NCBI GenBank assembly: GCA_943788935.1
Contig: CALSSE010000010.1
Span: 62,001 to 126,000 of the forward strand
Direction: 5' to 3'
Length of the DNA: 64,000 nt
Source of the DNA: an uncultured bacterium
GTDB lineage: Bacteria > Myxococcota_A > Bradymonadia > UBA7976 > VGTA01
A program made the translations under genes and the position numbers. Every line of letters begins with the position of its first letter. The stretch's first letter is position 1. Below the pieces are notes generated by a model. That model did not search any database. It was not told where the DNA came from and saw only the letters and a program-made list of their open reading frames with translations. Shown here piece by piece: positions 36,680 to 45,545 of the stretch.

Positions 36680-37170
36680 TTGAAAGATCTCTCCGGAGTC
36701 CTTATGACGAGGACTCTTCTGGCCAACTCTCGGAGTTCATTGAGAGACTATTTTGTGAGTGTAGATCTTATAAAACGAGCCAAGCCGAACGAAGCAGAAG
36801 AGCATCTCTCACTGCTCTTGAAGAAGGTGAATCAGACTAGAGACTTCTTAGCTGCTGTACTCTTTTTACATCGGATTTCTAGAGTAGAAGAAAGCACAAA
36901 GATGTATCAAAAGTCCCTTAAAACAGCACTTAGTAGTGCTGATGACCTTGGGCTATAATGATCTCCAAGAGAGCGCGCTCGAGGCATTCAATAAAGATTT
37001 TAAGCGGGCACGGAAGACTTCAGAGCTAATCAGTTACGCCAAATTTGCCTTTAATATCTCACATGAGACCGCAGAGCCAGCCTATGAGAAAGCGATTAAG
37101 TCTGCGCGCTCTTCTAATGATTTTCTACAGCTCGACACACTCTCTACAGATGCCTCTTTTAGCAGTGTAG
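36680..37170 (+). pseudogene. frameshifted TPR-like gene remnant
   Basis: Two frames join near 36950: ...KMYQKSLKTALSSADDLGL ends at a stop, while YNDLQESALEAFNKDFKRARKTSELISYAKFAFNI continues one base out of phase to about 37170. The joined sequence shows helical repeats of similar form (MYQKSLKTALSSADD; AFNKDFKRARKTSEL; AYEKAIKSARSSNDF), suggesting tetratricopeptide-like scaffolding. The 3' end is cut by an IS903-like end. No start with a good ribosome site is seen, so both ends may be lost. Confidence 0.5.
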
Positions 37171-37301
37171 ATATGACCGTCAGTTGTACATTTTATAATC
37201 ATTTCAGTGCTTTGGGTATCTATTGCGATGGTATGTCTGAGTCATGTGTTTACCTCTCCAACTAAATCATATATCATTCTATAGTCTTATGTACCAACGC
37301 C
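37171..37301 (-). mobile_element. IS903-like relic, left end
   Basis: Ends ATGTACCAACGCC at 37301 (inward GGCGTTGGTACATAAG). It includes the family leader and a minus-strand start region (TGAGTCAT at about 37240). Only the end and leader remain, abutting the broken TPR-like gene. Confidence 0.65.
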
Positions 37302-37341
37302 CATATTTTAGTGTTTTTCATCAACTCGAAGGCCTCGCTTA

Positions 37342-38436
37342 ATGCCATCACAAAATAATAATCCCTGGGGGAATAATCCCCAGTCATCTCCCCCCGATCT
37401 TGATCAGCTTATTGCGCAAGGGCTTAAACAGTTAAAAGGTTTTCTTTCTGGTGGTGGTGCTAATTCTGGCAATAATAGTAGTGGTAGCGGTAATACCGGT
37501 GCAGGTGGGGTTTTAACTATTGTTAGTATGCTTATTGTTGCCATGAGCGGTTGGTCTGCTTACTACACAGTGCCGAGTGACTCTGTCGCGGTTGTGCAGC
37601 GCTTCGGTAAGTATTTGAGTGAAGTTCCCCCAGGCTTACATTTCAAGCTTCCATTGGGTATTGATAAGGCTACCATTGTCCCGGTGAAACGTCAGTTAAA
37701 GCAGGAGTTTGGTTTTAAGACAGCAGGGGCACGTGACCCTTATCAAAGCTCTTCCTCTCACGACGGTATCCGTGAGACTCAAATGGTAACGGGTGACTTA
37801 AACGCAGCCCTCGTAGAATGGGTCGTTCAGTACCGTATCTCCGAGCCGGTTAAGTTCTTGTTTGAGGTGCGTGAGCCTAGTGAAACTCTACGGTACGTTT
37901 CAGAATCTGTGATGAGAGAAGTTGTTGGTGATCGAACAGTTGATGAAGTATTAACTATTGGCCGCCAAGAAATAGAATCTGAAGCTTTGGTTAAAATGCA
38001 AAAACTTTCAAGCAAATATGTCATGGGTATTAGTATTGATCAAGTTCAACTTAAGAATATTAACCCGCCACGTCCGGTTCAAGAATCCTTTAACGAGGTT
38101 AACCAAGCCCAGCAATCAAAAGAGAAACTAATTAACGAAGCTCGCCGCGATTACAATAAGGTCATTCCTCTGGCAGAGGGTGAAAAGGATCAGCGTATTC
38201 GAGAAGCTGATGGCTACCGCCTCAAGCGAATTAATGAAGCTGAAGGTGATGTGGCTCGATTTAATGCGCTATTTACTCAATACAGCAAGGCCCCTGAAGT
38301 CACCCGTCGGCGAATTTATATCGAAACGATGCAGGAAGTTATGCCTAAAATTAAGTCTAAAGTTCTGGTAGATGATGACATGAGCGGTTTATTGCCGTTG
38401 TTAAATTTAGGTAGTCAAAAAGGAGCGCAGCCATGA
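37342..38436 (+). CDS. hflK: FtsH modulator HflK
   Basis: 364 residues; inner-membrane SPFH protein that, with HflC, forms a large cage around the FtsH protease and restrains its attack on membrane proteins. The Asn/Gly/Ser-rich N-terminus (MPSQNNNPWGNNPQ..GNNSSGSGNTG) is typical. One helix (VLTIVSMLIVAMSGWSAYY, about 52-72) is followed by SVAVVQRFGKYLSEVPPGLHFKLP (SPFH start), then DGIRETQMVTGDLNAALVEWVVQYRI and a coiled-coil tail (NEVNQAQQSKEKLINEARRDYNKVIP). Full length. It overlaps hflC by 4 bp, so the two are co-translated. Arg codons use CGT more than the neighbouring genes, and both sides are IS remains, hinting at a separate origin. Confidence 0.93.
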   Translation: MPSQNNNPWGNNPQSSPPDLDQLIAQGLKQLKGFLSGGGANSGNNSSGSGNTGAGGVLTIVSMLIVAMSGWSAYYTVPSDSVAVVQRFGKYLSEVPPGLHFKLPLGIDKATIVPVKRQLKQEFGFKTAGARDPYQSSSSHDGIRETQMVTGDLNAALVEWVVQYRISEPVKFLFEVREPSETLRYVSESVMREVVGDRTVDEVLTIGRQEIESEALVKMQKLSSKYVMGISIDQVQLKNINPPRPVQESFNEVNQAQQSKEKLINEARRDYNKVIPLAEGEKDQRIREADGYRLKRINEAEGDVARFNALFTQYSKAPEVTRRRIYIETMQEVMPKIKSKVLVDDDMSGLLPLLNLGSQKGAQP

Positions 38437-39401
38437 ATGGTGCAAAGGGTTTTACCGCCTTAGTGGTACTCGCTATTGGTCTGTTTGTTCTATTAAATTC
38501 AATTTACACGGTTAATGAAGTAGAACAGGTCATAATTACTCAGTTTGGTAAACCGATAGGTGAGCCAGTAACCGAGGCAGGTCTTAAGTTTAAAACACCT
38601 TTCATTCAAGAAGTTAACCCAATCGATAAACGGGTATTGGAGTGGGATGGTGCTCCTTCGGATATGCCTACCAAAGATAAACTCTACATCTCAGTAGATT
38701 TGTTCGCTCGATGGCGTGTGGTTGATCCATTACAATATTTCTTGCGTTTGCGTGATGAGCGCAGTGCACAGTCACGTTTGGATGATATTCTCGGTAGTGA
38801 AACCCGAAACGCAGTGGCTAAGCACGAGCTTATTGAAATTATACGTACTACTAAGGATAGGGTACCACTACGAGATGCCACTCTAGTGTCCTCGGAGCAA
38901 AATACGGATATCGGCAGTCTAGTTCCTATTGTGAAAGGTCGACAGATGGTAGAGCAAGAAATATACAGAGCTGCTGCTGATAAAGTCGGTGTTTTTGGTA
39001 TCGAATTATTGGATATTCGTTTTAAACGTATTAACTACAATGAAAGCGTTCGACCTAAAATCTATGATCGAATGATCAGCGAACGCAGGCAAATTGCTGA
39101 ACGTTTTCTTTCTGAAGGTAACGGTGAGGCGGCTAGAATTCGAGGTAATCGAGTCCGTGATTTGAATAAAATTCAATCAGAAGCCTACCGTGAAGTGGAA
39201 GAAATTCGTGGTTTAGCTGATGCTAAAGCGACAGAGATTTATGCCAGTGCTTATAATAAAAGTACTGAAGCAGTTGAGTTTTATGAGTTTACTCGAACAA
39301 TGGCTGCTTATGAATCCTTGATCGATGACAGCACTACCTTAGTGCTATCGACCAAAAGTGACCTCTTTAAATATTTGAAAGGAATGTCGTCAACAGATTA
39401 A
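38433..39401 (+). CDS. hflC: FtsH modulator HflC
   Basis: 322 residues; partner of HflK in the HflKC-FtsH complex. Single N-terminal helix (FTALVVLAIGLFVLLNSIYTV, about 6-26). SPFH domain: VEQVIITQFGKPIGEPVTEAGLKFKTPFIQEVNPIDKRVLEWDG, then YISVDLFARWRVVDPLQYF, then GIELLDIRFKRINYNESVRPKIYDRMISERRQIAERFLSEG and the helical tail LADAKATEIYASAYNKSTEAVEFYEF. Length and motifs are normal. Starts at ATG overlapping the hflK stop (ATGA). The usual partners hfq and hflX are not adjacent. Confidence 0.93.
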   Translation: MNGAKGFTALVVLAIGLFVLLNSIYTVNEVEQVIITQFGKPIGEPVTEAGLKFKTPFIQEVNPIDKRVLEWDGAPSDMPTKDKLYISVDLFARWRVVDPLQYFLRLRDERSAQSRLDDILGSETRNAVAKHELIEIIRTTKDRVPLRDATLVSSEQNTDIGSLVPIVKGRQMVEQEIYRAAADKVGVFGIELLDIRFKRINYNESVRPKIYDRMISERRQIAERFLSEGNGEAARIRGNRVRDLNKIQSEAYREVEEIRGLADAKATEIYASAYNKSTEAVEFYEFTRTMAAYESLIDDSTTLVLSTKSDLFKYLKGMSSTD

Positions 39402-39437
39402 TATCTTAACCAGTTAGTAATCTACAAAGTGATTAAG

Positions 39438-40404
39438 GGGTTCTGTCAGAACTGAGTTTTATATGCTTAATTTTACTTAAGATATACTGTTCTTCTAGCC
39501 TCTAGTTCAGGAACTTAATTGCATAGAATGTGTAAGCTCTAAAGTCTTATTTAAATAGCTTGTTCTTTGTTGTTTTAATGATACTTTCTCTCCCCTTTTA
39601 CCGACCTTATAATAGTTTCTGAGCTCATCATGAGCTCTACAAAATCTAGAGGCTGATGTAAGAGACTTGAAGCCTTTCATCGGTCCATATCGTTGCTTGA
39701 TCCCTCTATGGTCTTGTTCAATCAGGTTGTTTAAGTATTGGTTAGTGCGATGGAGTACACTTTCCCCAAGCTCTTCTCTAATCGCCCTTGGATACGAGAC
39801 TTCTTTATCGGTTGTAACCCGATCTGGAGCATCTCCAGAGATATCCAAAGCCTCTTTGAAGAAGTGTTTAGCAGCTCTCATATTTCGATGTTTACTCAAC
39901 CTACAATCAATGAGCGCTCCTGATCGATCTACAGCCCGGTAGAGGTAGCACCACTTTCCTTTAACTTTGATATAAGTTTCATCTACATACCAACTCTTAC
40001 CGAGTGTTCCTCTACGTCGTCTCCTCAAGTGTTGAGTGATCAACGGAGCATATCTCTCTTCCCACGAACGCACGGCTTCATGAGTAAACTCAAATCCTCT
40101 CTCAAGCATCATCTCACTGAGATTTCGTAAACTCAGACAGTATCTTAGCCTCCACCTTACGACCATCAAAACGAGATCTGTTGGATACTCAAGAAAGTTA
40201 AAAACGGTACCGCTACGCTCGTTGAAGGTACACCGACATCTCTTGCATCTAAAGCGTTGATAACCTAGGCTTGTTGGTCGCTTAAGTAGACTCACTTCAG
40301 TAGATTGACACTTCGGGCACGCATCACTCATCAGATCATCTCCTTGCTCAAGATGCGACGATCATACACCATTTGAGCTTGGTCAACGAGTTCTGACAGA
40401 ACCC
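39438..40404 (-). mobile_element. IS6-like insertion sequence
   Basis: 967 bp with 16-bp terminal inverted repeats GGGTTCTGTCAGAACT (39438) and its complement at 40389-40404. It carries one transposase on the minus strand. The inner part GTTCTGTCAGAAC is itself nearly palindromic. No 8-bp target duplication (left TGATTAAG, right TCTATTGG). Confidence 0.85.
39507..40331 (-). CDS. IS6-like transposase with N-terminal zinc ribbon
   Basis: 274 residues. Starts with a four-Cys zinc ribbon (CPKCQ at 5-9, CKRCRCTF at about 29-36), a variant of the IS6 family that recognises DNA ends. The HTH region RNLSEMMLERGFEFTHEAVRSWEERY follows, then the compact DDE core: Asp in SWYVDETYIKVKGKWCYLYRAVD, Asp in DRVTTDKEVSYPRAI and Glu in QYLNNLIEQDHRGIKQRYGPMKGFKS. 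It reads through without damage, and GGAGATGATCTG lies before the ATG. IS6 members form cointegrates, so this copy could help rearrange the neighbourhood. Confidence 0.9.
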   Translation of the reverse strand: MSDACPKCQSTEVSLLKRPTSLGYQRFRCKRCRCTFNERSGTVFNFLEYPTDLVLMVVRWRLRYCLSLRNLSEMMLERGFEFTHEAVRSWEERYAPLITQHLRRRRRGTLGKSWYVDETYIKVKGKWCYLYRAVDRSGALIDCRLSKHRNMRAAKHFFKEALDISGDAPDRVTTDKEVSYPRAIREELGESVLHRTNQYLNNLIEQDHRGIKQRYGPMKGFKSLTSASRFCRAHDELRNYYKVGKRGEKVSLKQQRTSYLNKTLELTHSMQLSS

Positions 40405-40437
40405 TCTATTGGGGCTACTCCTTTGTTGAAGGACACT

Positions 40438-41439
40438 TTAGAGCCCATGAGAGTATAGAATGTCTACTAAACAATCGGTGAACTTCTTATCATCATTAGC
40501 GCCTACAACCCTGTAATAAGACTCAAAACCACCCGCCAAAGCCTGTTCTTTATAGGTGACGTCCATCTCATACAGAGTCTCTATATGGTCGGAGGTGAAG
40601 CTGACTGGATAGACTAGCAGGTGACCCCCTCTTGATTTGGCGAGCTCATCAATCGTTTCATCGGTGTAGGGTCTAGTCCATTCTACTGGTCCGACCCTCG
40701 ATTGAAAACACAAGTTCCAATGCAAGCGCTCTGCTTGATGGGGATCAACTTCAGCTAATATTCGTCTCTTGACTTCATGAAAGTGCCCCGTCGTCTCTGT
40801 CACATAAGGGTCACCCTTATCCCGATAACGCCTAGGGATCCCATGAGCAGAAAACATAAGGGTTATGGGCCCTTCCGGTTGATTCAAAATGACTTCGTCG
40901 AGTTTTTTCTTAACCCCGCGAGTGCTGTACTCTAGATAGCTTTGATTATGCCACCATGAATAGATTCTTGTGCTATCAATCTCTTTATTTGGAAAACGCT
41001 CCCTGATCGCTTGATCCACTTCTCTAACTGATGTGGCTGTCGTGCTATGACAAAAATGCGGATACATCGTGAGGATAAAAACTTTTCCACCATTAAACTT
41101 TAGCTTTGGGATCACATCTCTAGCGAAAGGTGCTGTATACCGGTTGATCACGTGAACATCAGTATCAGGGTTCTTCTCTCTTAAGATGTCCTGCAGCTGA
41201 TCTGCCTGAGTCTGTGTCATCTTGTTGATGGGAGAATAGCCTATCTTGGCGTACTCATGATTAGATTCAGGCGCCCTCTTTTTACTTATTCTCTTGGCCA
41301 ATAAGGTCCTTAGAGGAGCAAAGGGGATTTTGATAACGAGAGGGTCATCAAAAAGAAGAAAGAGAAATGGTCTGACCTCTTCTTCTTTAGTGGGCCCTCC
41401 AAAGTTACAGAGGATGATCTCATCGGTTGGTCTTTCCAT
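40438..41439 (-). CDS. hemH: ferrochelatase
   Basis: 333 residues; inserts Fe2+ into protoporphyrin IX, the last step of heme synthesis. It starts DEIILCNFGGPTKEEEVRPFL, as usual. Metal-site and signature motifs are present: LMFSAHGIPRRYRDKGDPY with the catalytic His, then WNLCFQSRVGPVEWTRPYTDE and LLVYPVSFTSDHIETLYEMD with the conserved Glu. Length is normal for the bacterial enzyme. AAGGAAAG precedes the ATG. No other heme gene is adjacent. Cys in NLCFQS and Cys near the end do not form an obvious [2Fe-2S] set. Confidence 0.93.
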   Translation of the reverse strand: MERPTDEIILCNFGGPTKEEEVRPFLFLLFDDPLVIKIPFAPLRTLLAKRISKKRAPESNHEYAKIGYSPINKMTQTQADQLQDILREKNPDTDVHVINRYTAPFARDVIPKLKFNGGKVFILTMYPHFCHSTTATSVREVDQAIRERFPNKEIDSTRIYSWWHNQSYLEYSTRGVKKKLDEVILNQPEGPITLMFSAHGIPRRYRDKGDPYVTETTGHFHEVKRRILAEVDPHQAERLHWNLCFQSRVGPVEWTRPYTDETIDELAKSRGGHLLVYPVSFTSDHIETLYEMDVTYKEQALAGGFESYYRVVGANDDKKFTDCLVDILYSHGL

Positions 41440-41736
41440 TGAATACTTTCCTTACGTGCTACTATATCTGACAGCCAAACTCTTATTAGACAAGCCTAGA
41501 TAATTAGATCAAGTCTTACGTGATAACTACCCTTAGATGCATGGTCAGGCAATCTTGTCTCAAGTAAACTTAGTATTTATTGGCGATGAGTTAACGCTGT
41601 ATTGAGATCCTTATAGAAATTAATGCGCTGCTTCTTTTTTGACGTCCTCAGCTCATTTGATTTCACTTGATCTCAAGACTGTACCCTTAAGAACTCACCT
41701 CGCTGGAGACTCTCGATGACTCAACTTATGTTAGCC

Positions 41737-42918
41737 TTAAGTCAGTTGATGATCACTCATCGTCAGTACGTGTTCTTGAATCATCTCCTCTAATCGTAAC
41801 ATGTCTCCAGCGCTCATATGTGTCGTATTGATGTAAGTCGCCTTCATAAGTACACTTAAAACATTAAAAACACCTCTAATGTCAGACTGATTTAAGGTGT
41901 CATCAACATCTTGAAGAGCCATGAGATCACTCGTCGTGACAAAACGCAATTTTGTCCCCTCTTTTCTGAGATCTAAAGCTAGGCCATTTAAGGTGTCATA
42001 ACTCAGCTTGGCGTGATCTCCTTTAAACCCTGCCGTGCTCGAGAGCGCTATGTGATCCCGGTATATTTTGATCTCCTGTTCAGGGTTAAAACGTCGAATC
42101 CCCCGCCCTATCAATAAGGCGATGATCATTGAAATAGAGCTCACTATCCAAGAGAAATCTGTTAAGTCGGTCGCTCCAAACGAGATCATGACGAACGCGA
42201 CAAGCGCTAATTTTGTGGCGACTGCCCTCCCTTTGGGTTGGCGGACTTCCCATGAGATTAGGGCGTATTGGCTTAGTGACTCAATCTTAAATAGACGGTC
42301 TACGCTGACTCTTGGTGGGAGGGTCCAGCCTGAGGTAAATGACTGTTCTGACTCATCTCTAGCGCTGTTTACTTGACCAAGTTCAGTGCCCTGATCTACC
42401 GTCCATTGACTTAATCGGAGAAGATGATGCAGCTCATGAGCGGCCTCCTTCTCTCGTCGATAAGGACCAAGTAAAGACCAATGACTAGTATCACTTTTGG
42501 TCAAGACAACGTAATATCGAGTGACTGATCGTTTATTGGATCTCTCAACCTTCTTTTGGACCTTGAGACTGTTGATCTCACCGTAACTCATTGAGGGGGT
42601 GTTCTCCATTGATTGATGACGTGAATCGAGGAGATAAACTTGCCTAAATGTTGGATCGAATATGATCTTCTCCGGGAGTTTAGGCCACATTATAAGCCAT
42701 TTTAAGGAGACGAAGAAGAGCCCTATTCCGAGATAGATGAAGTGCTGGACATGAAAGCCATCTGTCGTATTCAAGGCAAAGATAGCTACAATCGGTATCA
42801 AGCTAGAGAGTAGAATGAGCCCTAAGCATCCAAGCACCCACTTTGGAGGTTGACCTGGAGAACCGTACCTTCCTATCAACTCACAATATTTAGTCTCTTC
42901 TAGATTAATTTTATACAT
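41737..42918 (-). CDS. hypothetical membrane protein with two helix pairs
   Basis: 393 residues, not recognised. Helices at about 27-50 (WVLGCLGLILLSSLIPIVAIFAL) and 60-77 (FIYLGIGLFFVSLKWLIMW), then a soluble part with strands (KIIFDPTFRQVYLLDSRHQSM, YGEINSLKVQKKVERSNKRSVTRYYVVLTKSD) resembling a bacterial PH-like fold. A second helix pair (ATKLALVAFVMISFGATDL, WIVSSISMIIALLIGRGI) precedes another soluble half (IKIYRDHIALSSTAGFKGDHAKLSY). The two halves may be a duplication of helix pair plus PH-like domain. It is a single gene downstream of nothing obvious. Confidence 0.65.
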   Translation of the reverse strand: MYKINLEETKYCELIGRYGSPGQPPKWVLGCLGLILLSSLIPIVAIFALNTTDGFHVQHFIYLGIGLFFVSLKWLIMWPKLPEKIIFDPTFRQVYLLDSRHQSMENTPSMSYGEINSLKVQKKVERSNKRSVTRYYVVLTKSDTSHWSLLGPYRREKEAAHELHHLLRLSQWTVDQGTELGQVNSARDESEQSFTSGWTLPPRVSVDRLFKIESLSQYALISWEVRQPKGRAVATKLALVAFVMISFGATDLTDFSWIVSSISMIIALLIGRGIRRFNPEQEIKIYRDHIALSSTAGFKGDHAKLSYDTLNGLALDLRKEGTKLRFVTTSDLMALQDVDDTLNQSDIRGVFNVLSVLMKATYINTTHMSAGDMLRLEEMIQEHVLTMSDHQLT

Positions 42919-43047
42919 TTCACATCTTTCGTTCCTCTATTATACCGAGGAGATGATTAATATGTTTCCGCTAAAAATATCAAGAGTGAGCGTGACAATA
43001 GGCCCCTCCTCTATTATGCACTAACCGTGTTATGAAGGTACCCTTAG

Positions 43048-43239
43048 CGCCATATCTACAGAGGATGGCTGATCACCGATGGACCTCTTCGAGGAGAGGG
43101 TAAATATAACCCAAATAAAGACCCATTCGTCAATGGCTTCTCACTGAGCGATGAAGAGCGGCAAGATCTCAAATTTTTTAAAAAAGCTCTCACTGATCAT
43201 CAAGTCTCAGAGAGACAAGATCAAAACTCTGTTCAATAA
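43048..43239 (+). pseudogene. C-terminal remnant of a cytochrome-c-peroxidase (MauG)-like protein
   Basis: Open only from 43048 after a TAG. Encodes HIYRGWLITDGPLRGEGKYN, PNKDPFVNGFSLSDEERQDL and KFFKKALTDHQVSERQ. The N-P-x-D-P..x-G-F-x-L-S-x-x-E-x-x-D-L-x-x-F-x-x-A-L-T pattern is how diheme peroxidases of the MauG family end. Both heme motifs are missing. The remainder of 42919-43269 holds nothing recognised. Confidence 0.5.
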
Positions 43240-43269
43240 ACTTTCCTGTTTCGCCATGCGCACAACCTC

Positions 43270-44589
43270 TTAGGGGTGACACGATAAAGAGGGCGGGTAA
43301 ATCTTGAGCCTCTTACATTGGATGACCACTCCCAATATTTGATCTAAGGCCCTACTATAACGTTTGAACTCATCATCAGATATGGGCTGGTTTGGGGGGG
43401 AGCTTGTCATCGCCTCCCAGTTTTGCAGCGTATTTTTTAGGTCTGTACATCGATCTTGTCTCTTGGTATGTGCCTGGAGACGGTTAGCGAGCTTATCTAA
43501 GGCGAGACCATAAGATATGATCGCGTTCTTATGTGTGGGATATGCGGGGGGTTGCATATCGCTCTGCGACTCTTTGGGGAGTGGGCAACGTAACTTTCTT
43601 TTAAGCTGTTCATCATAAATGTCATTGATCCCCTCATCTCGCCAGAAAGGAAGACCCGCTTTAAAGCGTTTACGAAGCCATTTCTGATATTTTCCAGCTC
43701 GATAAGAAGCTGCTGTTTGGGCTTTCTCAAGTGACTTTACGACCCCAGCATGTACGCCACGTCCTCGTCTTTGACGTTTTCTTGGCTTCGTTTTATAGAC
43801 CGAATCTAGTTTTTTGACCCACTTCCTCATCACTCGTCGCTGAGGATGTCGAAGGATGTCAGCCTGTCTCGCTGCTGCGGCGGATAATAATACATTCCCT
43901 TGCTCTTTAAGAGTGACTGCGAGGGTGGCAAAGAGATGCGGGTTTTTTGAGGCCCCATAAATAGAGATCATAGATACTAACGCAGCCTCTTGTGCTTGAA
44001 GTGTCTTTCGTGTCTCTTGGCCTCGACGACGTCTACTGTTTAGGTATTTTTTATAAGAACGCCCATAAAGGTCTGTTTTAAAGGCCTCTTTACCTGTTTG
44101 GTTTTGGAGATATTCAATGAGCAACAGGTGATCATGCTCCCTGCCAAAGTGCGCCTGTGGATCCTCAGCGAGAGTGGCTTTGACATGCTCAGCCGCTTTA
44201 TCTAGTTCTCCAGAAAATGTGTAATATGTACCCAAGTTTGCATGCGTAGCATATGCGTTCGGAGCGAGTTCTTTGCGCTTGGTCAAAGCGCAATAGGCAG
44301 TGGGTAGATCCTTGAGTAAGATAGAAGATACAGCGAGCTCATCGATGGCTCTCAGGGAGGTTGGGAGGAGAGTCAAAGTAGCACGCGCGACTTTAGCTTT
44401 TAGCTGAAGGAGGTCTTTTGGATAAGACGGCCATCCGTTAGAGACCACATTACGCGTACAAGGAAGACTCTTCGCTTCTGCCCGAATCGTCTCATAGTGC
44501 CACCCACATGCTAACGCGTGATTAAGAGGTGATAGTATGAGCGCCAAGAGGCATAGAGATAAGAGCTGAAGACGTGGTAGTAAGCTCAT
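43270..44589 (-). CDS. secreted TPR-like protein of unknown function
   Basis: 439 residues from the ATG at 44589, which begins a good signal peptide (LLPRLQLLSLCLLALILSPLNHALA). An upstream ATG at 44673 would add 28 residues, including an IIAHIIAHII run made by a small DNA duplication. The mature start CGWHYETIRAEAKSLPC has paired Cys. A helical-repeat part (AIDELAVSSILLKDLPTAYCALTKRKELAPNAYATHANLGTYYTFSGELDKAAEHV, about 85-150) is TPR-like. The middle is very basic (KTKPRKRQRRGRG). Similar 'CGWHWETIR' proteins occur as hypothetical secreted proteins in other bacteria (recalled, not checked). Its partner is unknown. Confidence 0.65.
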   Translation of the reverse strand: MSLLPRLQLLSLCLLALILSPLNHALACGWHYETIRAEAKSLPCTRNVVSNGWPSYPKDLLQLKAKVARATLTLLPTSLRAIDELAVSSILLKDLPTAYCALTKRKELAPNAYATHANLGTYYTFSGELDKAAEHVKATLAEDPQAHFGREHDHLLLIEYLQNQTGKEAFKTDLYGRSYKKYLNSRRRRGQETRKTLQAQEAALVSMISIYGASKNPHLFATLAVTLKEQGNVLLSAAAARQADILRHPQRRVMRKWVKKLDSVYKTKPRKRQRRGRGVHAGVVKSLEKAQTAASYRAGKYQKWLRKRFKAGLPFWRDEGINDIYDEQLKRKLRCPLPKESQSDMQPPAYPTHKNAIISYGLALDKLANRLQAHTKRQDRCTDLKNTLQNWEAMTSSPPNQPISDDEFKRYSRALDQILGVVIQCKRLKIYPPSLSCHP

Positions 44590-44852
44590 ATCTCTACCGA
44601 TAATGTGAGCGATAATGTGAGCGATAATCGTTCGCTTGAGAGGGAGAGCGATGCTTAGATTATACACCTTCATTGGGCTAGCTCACTTTATCAAGACATT
44701 ATACATAGATTTCCAAAATCCCTAATTTTTAACATGATCTTATAGTGAGAATCTCACTTCTTTTATAAGATGGGTCGTTTAAATTCATTTAGCGGCCTTG
44801 TCACTATAACTCTGGTCAATAAAGCTCTAGTAGACTCCATTTTTATCTGATC

Positions 44853-44917
44853 GACTTGGCAAGAGAGACTTGGCAAGAGAGACTTGGCAAGAGAGATTTG
44901 GCAAGAGAGATTTGGCA
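44853..44917. repeat. 4.6 x 14-bp tandem repeat
   Basis: Unit GACTTGGCAAGAGA, the last two copies with GATTTGG. It lies in the otherwise empty gap 44590-45290, which contains no recognised gene. No spacers. Confidence 0.9.
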
Positions 44918-45290
44918 TACAATCGACGACAATTGAGATAAAAACGTAAAAATCACTAATGTCAGCAGTAGAGTCAGCTTAGGCGGCCGGACTATCAGTA
45001 TGGTCGTCTGCCCTAGCGACGCTACTCACGGCAAACAAATCAAACACGACAGCGTGGTCATGAGTTGAGCAAACACGTTGGCTCAATGGCGCATTGATTC
45101 TCCTTTGATGAGGATGATTTAGTTATACTTTTTATAGAACAGATTACTCTGTTTAGGATGAGCGATAATCGCGGGTAAATATTGTCTATGGGACTGCGGT
45201 GTTTCGCACTGAATCTTAACTAATTAAGACTTCAAGCCCTCATTCTACTATCAACCAATCGCTGTTAACTTTAGACCTTTAGATTACTTA

Positions 45291-45545
45291 TCAGCCATCG
45301 ATAAATAGGATCACTGAGATCATCAAATTGCCATGAACGCATTCACCGTCTGGAAATACACCCTGCTCACCAAAAGTAAACTGGCAGAGGACTGGTATAT
45401 TGGGGATCTCCTCATTAACACCTCGCCTTATCTCCTCTATACGATCCTCGACGGCGAGGAAGCATCCAGCGCAAAAAATAATGAGCACTCCTCGTACGTT
45501 GTGTAAGGGCTCTTCTGCCTCAACAAGCGCTCCCTTAATGACACG
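45291..45545 (-). pseudogene. C-terminal part of the FIST protein, out of phase
   Basis: In the frame one base off from 45437-46453, the sequence reads VIKGALVEAEEPLHNVRGVL, IIFCAGCFLAVEDRIEEIRR and FTFGEQGVFPDGECVHGNLM, ending ISVILFIDG. This is the expected close of a FIST_C domain: C-A-G-R/C..., then G-F-x-T-F/Y-G-E and H-N. The overlapping end of the other frame (RERLLRQKSPYTTYEECSLF) is nonsense by comparison. A single base appears to be lost at about 45538-45546. Confidence 0.75.

Noticed and set aside
44853-44917. CRISPR-like array
   Set aside because: Units of 14 bp are directly adjacent with no spacers and no cas genes are near. The same holds for the 22-bp array at 6879.
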